Shown: positions 40,055-47,104 of the stretch, one piece after another
How the letters are laid out: every line of letters begins with the position of its first letter
Numbering within the stretch: the stretch's first letter is position 1
Assembly (NCBI GenBank): GCA_017432565.1
Contig: JAFRIW010000003.1
Span: 28,705 to 92,704 of the forward strand
DNA: 64,000 nt
Source of the DNA: Lachnospiraceae bacterium
Lineage (GTDB): Bacteria > Bacillota > Clostridia > Lachnospirales > Lachnospiraceae
Direction of reading: 5' to 3'
Notes under the pieces: generated by a model
Told to the model about the DNA's origin: nothing
Database searches by the model: none
What the model saw: the letters and a program-made list of their open reading frames with translations, nothing else
Position numbers and translations under genes: made by a program

Positions 40055-40213
40055 TTATTCGGGATTAAACTCATCCTTGCCGACACTGCAGAGCGGGCAG
40101 ACCCAGTCCTCCGGGACATCTTCCCACTTTGTTCCTGCCGCTACTCCGTTGTCCGGATCGCCGACAGCTTCATCATAGACATAACCACAGACACTGCATA
40201 CATACTTTTTCAT
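40055..40213 (-). CDS. Rubredoxin
   Basis: 52 aa: [52 protein letters not shown]. The two CxxCG-type motifs (CSVCG, CPLC) hold the single iron. It is an electron carrier, common in anaerobes, often serving peroxide or oxygen reduction. ATG 40213 has AAAGGAGC upstream. It has its own promoter and terminator. Confidence 0.97.
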   Translation of the reverse strand: MKKYVCSVCGYVYDEAVGDPDNGVAAGTKWEDVPEDWVCPLCSVGKDEFNPE

Positions 40214-40284
40214 AAAAATACAGCTCCTTTCGTTGGTCTTTTCCGGGATCTCCCGGAAGGTATTCAGCAGATGCTGATAAAGGT

Positions 40285-40313
40285 ATTATATCGGGAAAGC
40301 CGATTATTGACAA
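40285..40313 (-). promoter_or_regulatory. Rubredoxin promoter
   Basis: Minus strand TTGTCA (40313-40308), 17 bp, TATAAT (40290-40285). Its -35 overlaps the -35 of the divergent tad promoter, so the two polymerases cannot bind at once. Confidence 0.8.
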
Positions 40314-40335
40314 TCAAAAGACAGCGTAGCATAAT
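40307..40335 (+). promoter_or_regulatory. Probable promoter of the Tad pilus locus
   Basis: TTGACA (40307-40312), 17 bp, CATAAT (40330-40335). The leader from here to tadZ is about 170 nt, with a palindrome and a terminator-like hairpin. Confidence 0.7.
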
Positions 40336-40347
40336 AAAACCTGTCTC

Positions 40348-40369
40348 CATCGGACGGATCTGTCCGATG
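40348..40369 (+). promoter_or_regulatory. Perfect inverted repeat at the start of the tad leader
   Basis: CATCGGAC (40348-40355), 6 nt, GTCCGATG (40362-40369). The perfect 8-bp arms sit about 6 nt after the expected tad transcription start. It could be a repressor operator or a 5' RNA hairpin; there is no T tract. Confidence 0.55.
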
Positions 40370-40413
40370 CAACATTTCCCTTCATAAAAACAGAAATACA
40401 GATTTACCATTTC

Positions 40414-40456
40414 GCACACACCGGTGGTTTATGCCCTGCCGGGGGTGCCTTTTTTA
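40414..40456 (+). terminator. Terminator-like hairpin in the tad leader (possible attenuator)
   Basis: GCACACACCGG (40414-40424) can pair with CCGGGGGTGC (40439-40448), with one bulge, and is followed by a run of six T and soon a second T run. It lies 60 nt before tadZ and after the tad promoter, so it would stop transcription early unless relieved. I find no known riboswitch pattern. Confidence 0.55.
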
Positions 40457-40513
40457 TTCCCTTTTTTACGTTTGTTTTTGTGGCTTTTTTACATTTTACA
40501 GGAGAAGCAGACT

Positions 40514-41542
40514 ATGACAAAGACGATTGCAATCTGCGATCAGGATCATGAGTACGCAAGACACCTTGCCATGCATATGCTCCGGGAGGAGCGGGTTCCC
40601 TATGAGCCGAGACTCTACCGGTCGGTCGAGGAACTGCAGCAGAGACAGAGTCCCGAGGACACGATCCTGCTGATGATAGACGCCGCCCAGGCCGCCCGGA
40701 TTCCGGCGCAGAGCGGTTTCGGCAAAAGACTGATTCTGGTGGGGGATTCGCCGCCGGACTCCCTGAAGGAGCACGCACTCAGCAAATACACACCGATGCG
40801 CATCGCGATGCAGCAGATCCGGGAGGAGCTGCAGGACGCGGACAAAAGCCTGCCGGGCCGGATCCGGATGTCAGACCACATGAAGGTCATCGGCATTTTC
40901 TCTCCCGGAACCGGCCTGTGCCGGACACCGTTCTCCCTGACGCTGATCCAGCTTCTGGCTGAGCAGGGAAGGACGCTGTATCTGAATTTCGAGAGCTTCT
41001 CCGGGCTGAATGCGCTGGTCCGGCCTGCTTTTGACAGTTCACTGGAAGAAGTGCTGTTTCTGCTGCCGGATCAGGCGGACAAGCTTTCCTCCAAGCTGGC
41101 GATGATTACCCGACCGGTCGGCGGGGCGGATGCGGCGCCGCCGGTGCGCAATTATGAGAGCCTGCGGGAAATCAGAGAGGAGGAGTGGCTTTCCCTGATT
41201 GATGCGGCCGTGAAGTGGACGGATTATCGCTTCCTGGTGCTTGACCTGGAGAGTCTGCAGGGCCTGACGCAGATCCTGAAAAAATGCGATCTGATCTATG
41301 TTTTGCAGCAGGAGCAGGATCTGTTCAGTGAGCCGAAAATGGAGGAATTTGAGCAGGCGCTCAGGGAGCGGGACTGTCAGGAACTGCTGCTCAGGACCAG
41401 GGTCTGGAAGGTGCCGCCTCTGCAGGGCAGTGTGGGAGAGGATCTGCGCGGTCTGCTCAGACAGCCGTACGCGGGACTGATGCGGGAACAGGTGAAGAAG
41501 GATGCACAGGAGTTACGAAGAGATACGGGAGACCGTACATGA
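40514..41542 (+). CDS. tadZ: TadZ/CpaE-like pilus localisation protein
   Basis: 342 aa from ATG 40514 (CAGGAG upstream). An N-terminal receiver-like domain (KTIAICDQDHEYARHLAMHM) is followed by a ParA/MinD-like domain where the P-loop is degenerate (GIFSPGTGLCRTPFSLTLIQLL instead of KGGxGKT). CpaE/TadZ proteins place the Tad machine in the cell. The family call rests on this architecture and on the position just before cpaF, which it overlaps by 41 nt. Confidence 0.75.
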   Translation: MTKTIAICDQDHEYARHLAMHMLREERVPYEPRLYRSVEELQQRQSPEDTILLMIDAAQAARIPAQSGFGKRLILVGDSPPDSLKEHALSKYTPMRIAMQQIREELQDADKSLPGRIRMSDHMKVIGIFSPGTGLCRTPFSLTLIQLLAEQGRTLYLNFESFSGLNALVRPAFDSSLEEVLFLLPDQADKLSSKLAMITRPVGGADAAPPVRNYESLREIREEEWLSLIDAAVKWTDYRFLVLDLESLQGLTQILKKCDLIYVLQQEQDLFSEPKMEEFEQALRERDCQELLLRTRVWKVPPLQGSVGEDLRGLLRQPYAGLMREQVKKDAQELRRDTGDRT

Positions 41543-41850
41543 ACGGATTCTGTCCGGAATTGATTATTCCGTCGAGCTTGCCGACGAGGAAATTCTGCGT
41601 CTGATCGATGAGGAAACCATGCGGTGCGCGGAGGAGGAGCAGCTGACATTAAGCCAGATGCGGACGCTCCGTCAGGAGGTTTTCTATTCCATCCGGAAGC
41701 TGGATGTGCTGCAGGAGCTGGTGGATGATCCGGGCATCACGGAAATCATGATCAACGGAACGGAGAATATATTTATTGAACGGAACGGTAAGACAACCCG
41801 CTACGCAAGACGATTTACCTCGAGACAGAAGCTGGAGGATGTGATTCAGC
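41502..41850 (+). pseudogene. cpaF: cpaF/tadA pilus ATPase, 5' fragment (interrupted by the mobile element)
   Basis: The first 116 codons of the Tad motor ATPase, MHRSYEEIRETVHERILSGI to RFTSRQKLEDVIQ, including the typical DDPGITEIMINGTENIFIERNGK region in two parts. At 41850 the reading frame enters the mobile element and ends at a foreign stop (42011) after about 53 unrelated residues. The Walker motifs are in the other fragment (53354-54228), so this piece cannot act as an ATPase. Base 41850 joined to 53354 restores codon CAG and the frame. Confidence 0.93.
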
Positions 41851-41994
41851 TTATATTCTGTAATCCCTCACGATTATCGTGCTCGGGATTATTTCCTCAG
41901 AAACCCCTTATATTTACAGCGTTTATAATGAAAAGCATTGCGCACAAAAGGCTTTTCAGCCATGAATTTTGTTACAAAATTCAGAGGAGGCTCC
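41851..41994. repeat. Left end of the element: terminal arm and palindromes
   Basis: After the terminal arm comes a nested palindrome at 41862-41890 (AATCCC...GGGATT around ACGAT-T-ATCGT). Then a repeat unit ATAATGAAAAGCATTGC (41925-41941), and a perfect hairpin GAATTTTG-tta-CAAAATTC (41964-41982) directly before the ribosome binding site of the first small gene. These are likely recombinase binding sites and, for the last, a translation-control hairpin (inference). Confidence 0.6.
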
Positions 41995-42270
41995 ATGTTC
42001 TCACAATCTGACCTCTGTCTTCTTGAAACACAGCCCTTTCGAAGGGCATATGACATCAGAATCCTCAATCGCCACGACATTACGATTCACAGCAGGATTA
42101 CTCATCATGATTGGTCTATCATCTCCAGTTATGGCAGCGAGACCTGCTATATCCTTCACCGTCATTCGTCTCGGGATCCATTCCACAAACAGCGTGGGGT
42201 CTACCGCTCTCTTCATGAGGCCTTGTCATACATCATGAAACATGACAAGTGGTTTCGAAGTTCCCACTAA
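41995..42270 (+). CDS. Small His/Arg-rich protein of the element, unknown function
   Basis: 91 aa from ATG 41995, chosen because GAGGAGG lies just upstream; the frame is open from 41938 but that start has no ribosome binding site. The protein begins MFSQSDLCLLETQPFRRAYD and contains about ten His, many in the middle (THHDW, LHRHSSRDPFHKQRGVY). There is no membrane segment. I do not recognise the family. The position at the left terminus would suit a recombination directionality or DNA-end-binding factor, but that is only a guess. Confidence 0.65.
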   Translation: MFSQSDLCLLETQPFRRAYDIRILNRHDITIHSRITHHDWSIISSYGSETCYILHRHSSRDPFHKQRGVYRSLHEALSYIMKHDKWFRSSH

Positions 42271-42363
42271 CCGACTCGACTTTTTGCAACACAGAATCGC
42301 AAAAGTAACGTATTTCTAAAATCGAACATATTTTCTTCAAACACTCGAAAGGTTGGAGAAAAT

Positions 42364-43500
42364 ATGAGCGATAACAAGAAATTACAAAGTGCGAAAGAAG
42401 AACAAAAGGCTGAATTCTATACAGAATACAACACTATTTCCAATGAAGTTGGATATTATCGTACGCAATTAAAGGGGCAGATCGTCTATTGCAACTGTGA
42501 TGATCCGTCATGGTCTAATTTCTGGAGGTATTTTCACAGTAACTTTGCTTCTCTTGGCTTGAAAAAGCTGATTTCTACTCATTATCAGAAGGATACGGAA
42601 CCATCGTATGCAATGATTTATGAAGGCGGTGATGACTTCAACATGGATGCTGGAGATGTTATCGATATCCATGGAAATACGGCTGTCGTGAATGGGAAGG
42701 AAGTGTTCTATACAGCCGGCGATTTTCGAAGTGCCGCATGTCTGAAATATCTGGATGAAGCAACGGTCGTAGTGTCAAATCCCCCATTTTATTTATTCAG
42801 GGAGTATATCGCGTGCCTGATTGAACATGAGAAAAAATTCTTGATTCTCGGAAACCAGAATGCTTCAACCACAAAAGAGATTTTTCCTCTCTTCAAGGAT
42901 AACAAGGTTTGGTATGGCGTATCACTGCATGGAGAAAGGGTAGAATTCAGAGTCCCGGATGATTATCCACTCTTAAACTCTACAAATCGTATAGACGAGC
43001 ATGGTAACAAATACATTCGAATAAACGGAGGGATCCGTTGGTTTACAAATCTTGACGTCCAATATCGACACGATGGGCTTTGGCATAAAAACGGCACTTT
43101 CGATAATAGTCAGGCGCATTGTTATTATGAGGGGAACGAAGATGCATACCCGCAATATGACAATTACTCTGCTATCGAAATCGGACATATGACACGAAGC
43201 GGACGTTGGGAAGGACGTACTGAACTCATACCGATCGATTATACCGGAGTTATGGGTGTTCCGATTACGTTTTTGGATAAATTCAACCCGGAAGAATTTG
43301 AAATACTTGGGATTACAGACAGACAGAATACATCTGGATTGAGGACAAAAAAATACACAGTCGAGGACCATCCCAAATACAACGATTTAAACGCGAGGAG
43401 CGTTTTGGTCTTTCCTGATGGGGAATATAAGCCAATGTACCCGAGGATTCTCATACGCAATCTTCACCCCATCAAGAAATCCGATGACCTCGGGTATTAA
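42364..43500 (+). CDS. Adenine-specific DNA methyltransferase, EcoRI family
   Basis: 378 aa. I recognise the EcoRI-methylase family by QIVYCNCDDPSWSNFWRYF near residue 40, the catalytic NPPF in VVVSNPPFYLFREYIA near 139, and the segment LILGNQNASTTKEIFPLFKDNKVWYGVS in two parts. Such enzymes make N6-methyladenine in double-stranded DNA. GGAG precedes ATG 42364. The nuclease gene begins 15 nt after its stop, so the two are probably one operon and the methylase would protect host DNA from the nuclease (inference). Confidence 0.85.
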   Translation: MSDNKKLQSAKEEQKAEFYTEYNTISNEVGYYRTQLKGQIVYCNCDDPSWSNFWRYFHSNFASLGLKKLISTHYQKDTEPSYAMIYEGGDDFNMDAGDVIDIHGNTAVVNGKEVFYTAGDFRSAACLKYLDEATVVVSNPPFYLFREYIACLIEHEKKFLILGNQNASTTKEIFPLFKDNKVWYGVSLHGERVEFRVPDDYPLLNSTNRIDEHGNKYIRINGGIRWFTNLDVQYRHDGLWHKNGTFDNSQAHCYYEGNEDAYPQYDNYSAIEIGHMTRSGRWEGRTELIPIDYTGVMGVPITFLDKFNPEEFEILGITDRQNTSGLRTKKYTVEDHPKYNDLNARSVLVFPDGEYKPMYPRILIRNLHPIKKSDDLGY

Positions 43501-43515
43501 GAAAGGAAATTAATT

Positions 43516-44802
43516 ATGAGCATGACAGTACAGAAAATATCGGATCTTGTCCTGATAAGGAAGATCTCAGTAAAGGATCCATCCAAAGGTTTTACAATTC
43601 GAGACCTGGTGGAAGGCTATATGAAAGACTCGGATGACGGAACTACTACTGATTCTGTCTTTGGGTATGGTGGTAAACTTAACATCCGTCCGTCTTATCA
43701 GCGGAACAGTGTCTATAACGAAAAGAAGCGTAATGCTGTCATTGAAACCATCTTGGACGAATGTCCGCTCAATACGATTTACTGGGTTGATAAGGAAGAT
43801 GGCACCTACGAAGTTCTTGACGGCCAGCAGCGTATTCTGTCCATCTGCAAGTATCTGGCAGGTGAATTTGCCGTTTCGGCTGACTGTTTTCCTACTGATC
43901 TTCCGCAAGACTTTCCGAATCTCCAGACCAACATGACTGATATTGCAGAACGGGTGCTGGACTATCAGCTTGATATTTACGTCTGTAAGGGCTCTCCGTC
44001 AGAAAAGTTGAGGTGGTTCCGTCGGATCAATACATCCGGAGAACCCCTTAATGACCAGGAACTCCGAAACAGTTCTTACACAGGAGCATGGCTTTCTGAT
44101 GCGAAAGCTCGCTTTTCTTCAGAAAACGGACGTGGAGTCCGGCTGACAGATATCAACCCGAACAACAACAAGCCGGAGCCACTTCTGAACGGTTCGTGGA
44201 ACCGGCAGGAATATCTGGAAACAGCATTGGAATGGGCTGCGAAACACGAGGGTTTCGTCGATAAAAAAGATGGCCCCACCGCCATTGAGCAGTACATGTT
44301 GAAGCATCGTGGGGATGCGGATGCTTCAGCCTTATGGCAGTATTTTTCTCAGGTTCTTGAATGGGTCCGCAGTAAGTTCGTCTCTTATAACAAGGCCCTG
44401 AAAGGCATGGACTGGGGCGCGATTTATGAGGCCTTTCAGAAAGGTGACTACAACAGCAATATCATCGCAAAGAGCGCTATTGAAATCAACGATAAGATCA
44501 TTGAGCTGACCAATGATGACGAAGTGACTGCTCCGATAAAAGGTATCTATCAATACATCATCTACGGCGATGGTAGATATCTGTCGATCCGACAGTTTGA
44601 TGAGAAAGTGGCGCGTGCGGTTTATGAGCAGCAGCACCATCATTGTGTGTATTGCCTGCAGGAGGGAAACCAGAAAGAGTATGCCTTCAAAGACATGCAC
44701 GCAGATCATATCCAGCCTTGGAGTAAGGGTGGCAAAACGGTTCCGGAAAACTGTCAGATGTTATGCCGTTACCATAATGAAACAAAAGGTAACCGTTGGT
44801 AG
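43516..44802 (+). CDS. DUF262 / HNH endonuclease (GmrSD-like)
   Basis: 428 aa. The N-terminal DUF262 (ParB-like nucleotidase fold) shows IRPSYQRNSVYNEKKRNAVIETIL in two parts and the hallmark EVLDGQQRILSI near residue 97, with FRRINTSGEPLNDQELRNSSY. The C terminus is an HNH nuclease: HHCVYCLQEG, HADHIQPWSKGGKTVPENCQ and CRYHNETKGNRW. Known relatives are the type IV enzyme GmrSD and other phage-defence nucleases. Pairing with a methyltransferase suggests a modification-sensitive restriction system. Confidence 0.88.
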   Translation: MSMTVQKISDLVLIRKISVKDPSKGFTIRDLVEGYMKDSDDGTTTDSVFGYGGKLNIRPSYQRNSVYNEKKRNAVIETILDECPLNTIYWVDKEDGTYEVLDGQQRILSICKYLAGEFAVSADCFPTDLPQDFPNLQTNMTDIAERVLDYQLDIYVCKGSPSEKLRWFRRINTSGEPLNDQELRNSSYTGAWLSDAKARFSSENGRGVRLTDINPNNNKPEPLLNGSWNRQEYLETALEWAAKHEGFVDKKDGPTAIEQYMLKHRGDADASALWQYFSQVLEWVRSKFVSYNKALKGMDWGAIYEAFQKGDYNSNIIAKSAIEINDKIIELTNDDEVTAPIKGIYQYIIYGDGRYLSIRQFDEKVARAVYEQQHHHCVYCLQEGNQKEYAFKDMHADHIQPWSKGGKTVPENCQMLCRYHNETKGNRW

Positions 44803-44809
44803 GTACGGC

Positions 44810-44870
44810 ATCATTTTTCAGGGAAAAATGATCCAATAATGAAAAGTATTGCCTCATCATTATATGATGA
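44810..44870. promoter_or_regulatory. Two palindromes before the small Cys-rich gene
   Basis: A perfect hairpin ATCATTTTTC-agg-GAAAAATGAT at 44810-44832 directly follows the nuclease stop. A perfect 17-bp palindrome TCATCAT-tat-ATGATGA lies at 44854-44870. Between them is ATAATGAAAAGTATTGC (44836-44852), a near copy of the repeat at the element's left end. The second palindrome could be an operator. No terminator T tract is seen. Confidence 0.5.
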
Positions 44871-44897
44871 ATACACTTAAATCAGGAGGACAATAGA

Positions 44898-45110
44898 ATG
44901 AAATGTAAATGCGGTGGAGAACTGGTAACTGGATACATGTACGATGGGCAATTCGTAGCAGGTGAGTGCGATCTAAAGCGAGCTTTCAGAGGATGTGAGC
45001 ATCTGCTATCCTCACGATATCCGAATGGGATCCCTGAAAAAGGGAAAAAGGCAGAGATGTGCTCTGCCTGCTTCACACTTTATGATTCGTCAGACGCATC
45101 TGACTGCTGA
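44898..45110 (+). CDS. Small Cys-rich protein, unknown function
   Basis: 70 aa. It starts MKCKCGGELVTGYMYDGQFV with a strong ribosome binding site (AGGAGGA) upstream. Cys residues are grouped as CKCGG, GECD, GCEH and MCSACF, suggesting a small zinc ribbon. I do not know the family. It lies after the nuclease and its last 31 nt overlap the convergent XRE gene. It may be an accessory or regulator of the restriction module (inference). Confidence 0.65.
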   Translation: MKCKCGGELVTGYMYDGQFVAGECDLKRAFRGCEHLLSSRYPNGIPEKGKKAEMCSACFTLYDSSDASDC

Positions 45111-45667
45111 ATATCATTCGGAAGTAATCCTCTCTTTGCCAGCGCTTTCGCGTAGATCGACATGCGGGAATTTGTGTGCAATAGCGCTTTAGCTTCAGCT
45201 GGGCTTATTTTCTGCATGTCTATCACCACAAACCGTCCATCCGCGTGATTTTCATTATCTGATTCGCCCGTTGCAGCTTTTTTAGACGCGCCTCTACGCC
45301 TTCCGTTCGTATTGCTCTCATCGAGCAGTGATGCGGAGCGGCCTGTGTATTCTTCCCATAAACAGTTTAGGAGGGAAACTGCTAACTGCTGGAATCGGGG
45401 ACTGAGATCCGGCATGTATCGTGCAAGAGCAGGAGTCAAATCCTCAATCGTAATCAGATCAGAGAGAGGTATTTGCAGCACGTCACTGTACGCCAGCAGA
45501 ACATCCATAGTGATTCTGTAGCCGCCGTTTTCGATCTTTGAGACAACTGATTTCGATTTTCCGATCCGATCGGCAATCTCCTGCCCACTGACATTCTTTT
45601 CCAATCGTAGATGTCCAAGGCGATACCCAACCTGCCGCAGATATTCTTCCTGTTCCTCTTTTGTCAT
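45080..45667 (-). CDS. XRE-family transcriptional repressor of the element
   Basis: 195 aa. An N-terminal Cro/CI helix-turn-helix (RLEKNVSGQEIADRIGKSKSVVSKIENGGYRITMDVLLAYS, shown in parts; about residues 18-60) is followed by a variable middle and a C-terminal region (ISPAEAKALLHTNSRMSIYA). GGGGGAGAAGG precedes the ATG. It is divergent from the recombinase operon. Two similar 19-bp near-palindromes in the intervening region are its likely operators. It probably keeps recombinase expression low. Confidence 0.85.
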   Translation of the reverse strand: MTKEEQEEYLRQVGYRLGHLRLEKNVSGQEIADRIGKSKSVVSKIENGGYRITMDVLLAYSDVLQIPLSDLITIEDLTPALARYMPDLSPRFQQLAVSLLNCLWEEYTGRSASLLDESNTNGRRRGASKKAATGESDNENHADGRFVVIDMQKISPAEAKALLHTNSRMSIYAKALAKRGLLPNDIQQSDASDES

Positions 45668-45733
45668 AGCCTTCTCCCCCTATCCATTTAACTATATCAT
45701 CTGGCTCAGTGTCGATACCATTTTCCTTTGGTA

Positions 45734-45752
45734 AGTTTCTATATAGGAAACT
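45734..45752. promoter_or_regulatory. Operator copy 1 for the XRE repressor
   Basis: AGTTTC-TATATAG-GAAACT, 6-bp inverted arms with a 7-bp centre, 67 bp upstream of the XRE start codon. It is near-identical to the copy at 45878-45896. A -35-like TTGAAA on the minus strand lies beside it, so it may control the repressor's own promoter. Confidence 0.65.
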
Positions 45753-45757
45753 ATTTC

Positions 45758-45782
45758 AAGGCCCGTAAGGGCCTTTTTTTCT
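45758..45782 (+). terminator. Rho-independent terminator between the two operators
   Basis: AAGGCCC-gtaa-GGGCCTT followed by TTTTT, a strong + strand terminator. No + strand gene ends here. It would stop transcripts entering the recombinase operon from the left, either read-through or a leader starting near operator 1. Confidence 0.8.
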
Positions 45783-45877
45783 TGCAGAAAAGCATCTGAG
45801 CCGTGAAGTAAATTCGGCAATATCGGCAAAAACAGGGTGTACAATGTAAACAGATCGCGTAACATAATATAAATTGA

Positions 45878-45896
45878 AGTTTCTAATATGGAAACA
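45878..45896. promoter_or_regulatory. Operator copy 2, before the recombinase operon
   Basis: AGTTTC-TAATATG-GAAACA, matching copy 1 in arms and spacing. It lies just after a -10-like TATAAA (45868-45873) and reaches the ribosome binding site AAAGGAG of the first recombinase. A repressor bound here would block transcription of the whole operon. Confidence 0.65.
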
Positions 45897-45907
45897 AAGG
45901 AGAAAAC

Positions 45908-47104
45908 ATGTACAGTGCAGTACCTTGCAACTATATCCTTTCAGACGGAAGTGAAATTCAGGGACACATGATAGAACACAGTGAGAGCGACGGGAAAGCT
46001 CTGTTATGGGTCAATCGGTTTCTTCATCAGTTGGCGATGAGATCCAGGAATACTGCGAAGCAGTACGCCTATCGCCTGTGTCTTTTCTTTAATTATTTGG
46101 AGGGCATGGGGAAGACCTACGATGAAGCAACAGATGAGGATATTATTTCGTTCCTCAACAGTTTTCTGTATGACCCCAGCAGTGTAACTCCAATTCAGCT
46201 CAAACGATCCCCTCGAGCAATTGAGGCATACTACACCCCTATTCGGGGGCTCTACATATATTTATACGAGAGCAAACGACCGGTCATGGTCAGTGTAGAG
46301 ATTGCACAGAAACGACGTGGAGACAGCTATTATCTTGCCGGTATAGCGAAACCCGTCATTGAAAAACCGGATCTTGTGATACAGCGAGTGTATCAGTACG
46401 GGGCAGCCTCCAGGCATTACATCAAACAGTATACCGAAGATGAAAAGAATGCGCTGCTCGATGCACTGCTGACTAAGCGGGATAAAGCGATCTTCGCAAT
46501 TTCACTGGATTGTTTCCGGATCGACGAAATCCTGTCAAGCCGATTAGGCGATTATGACCGCCAGAAGGGACTGCTTAGACCATTCAGGTCCAAACGCAAA
46601 GAGGACGGTTCGGAATTGCGTTGTGCCCCACTTTCTGAGAAATCGATTCGCCTGCTTGAAGATTATCTTCTGACAGAGCGGATGGAAGTCGAGATGCAAC
46701 TATTAGCCGCCGGCCTACTTATCACGGATAGCATTTTTATCAATCTCCGTCCGGGAAAGGCATACGGCCATCCTCTGAAATATCACAATTTCTGGGAAAT
46801 TTTGAAGCGGGCCGCTGTAAAAGCGGGCATGGATCCCAAGGAAGTGCGGACTCATAACGGACGGTCAACGAAAATCAATGAAGTGTACTTAGACTGGTCC
46901 GAACATCCCGACAGGTATACAGAACAGGATATCCGAGATTTAACAGGATGGGCTTCGATGCAGTCGGCAGAGCCATACGTAAGGAGAAACGCTCCGGAAC
47001 GCCAAGTCCTGTTGGCGAAGAAACTGAAACGCGCAGATGAAGAAAGAATGAAGAAATATAGGGAAACACATGGAGAAGAAAATGATGATGGAAGTAACAC
47101 CTGA
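45908..47104 (+). CDS. Tyrosine recombinase 1 of the trio (TnpA/RitA-like)
   Basis: 398 aa. An N-terminal SAM-like core-binding domain (LHQLAMRSRNTAKQYAYRL) is followed by a catalytic domain with Arg in LDCFRIDEILSSRLGD (about residue 203), HxxR in RTHNGRSTKINE (about 315-318) and the nucleophile Tyr in GWASMQSAEPYVRRNAPE (about 356). Trp replaces the common His before the Tyr, as in many integrases. First gene of the operon, AAAGGAG upstream. Its 3' end overlaps the next gene by 35 nt. Confidence 0.88.
   Translation: MYSAVPCNYILSDGSEIQGHMIEHSESDGKALLWVNRFLHQLAMRSRNTAKQYAYRLCLFFNYLEGMGKTYDEATDEDIISFLNSFLYDPSSVTPIQLKRSPRAIEAYYTPIRGLYIYLYESKRPVMVSVEIAQKRRGDSYYLAGIAKPVIEKPDLVIQRVYQYGAASRHYIKQYTEDEKNALLDALLTKRDKAIFAISLDCFRIDEILSSRLGDYDRQKGLLRPFRSKRKEDGSELRCAPLSEKSIRLLEDYLLTERMEVEMQLLAAGLLITDSIFINLRPGKAYGHPLKYHNFWEILKRAAVKAGMDPKEVRTHNGRSTKINEVYLDWSEHPDRYTEQDIRDLTGWASMQSAEPYVRRNAPERQVLLAKKLKRADEERMKKYRETHGEENDDGSNT

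Noticed and set aside
40336..40513. c-di-GMP riboswitch in the tad leader
   Set aside because: A regulatory RNA would make sense for pili, but the conserved type I and II core sequences are not present; only a simple hairpin and T run are visible.
41851..42011. Reading the 5' cpaF fragment through to its stop as a real hybrid gene
   Set aside because: The last 53 residues are encoded by the element end and its palindromes; they match no ATPase sequence and follow directly from the insertion.
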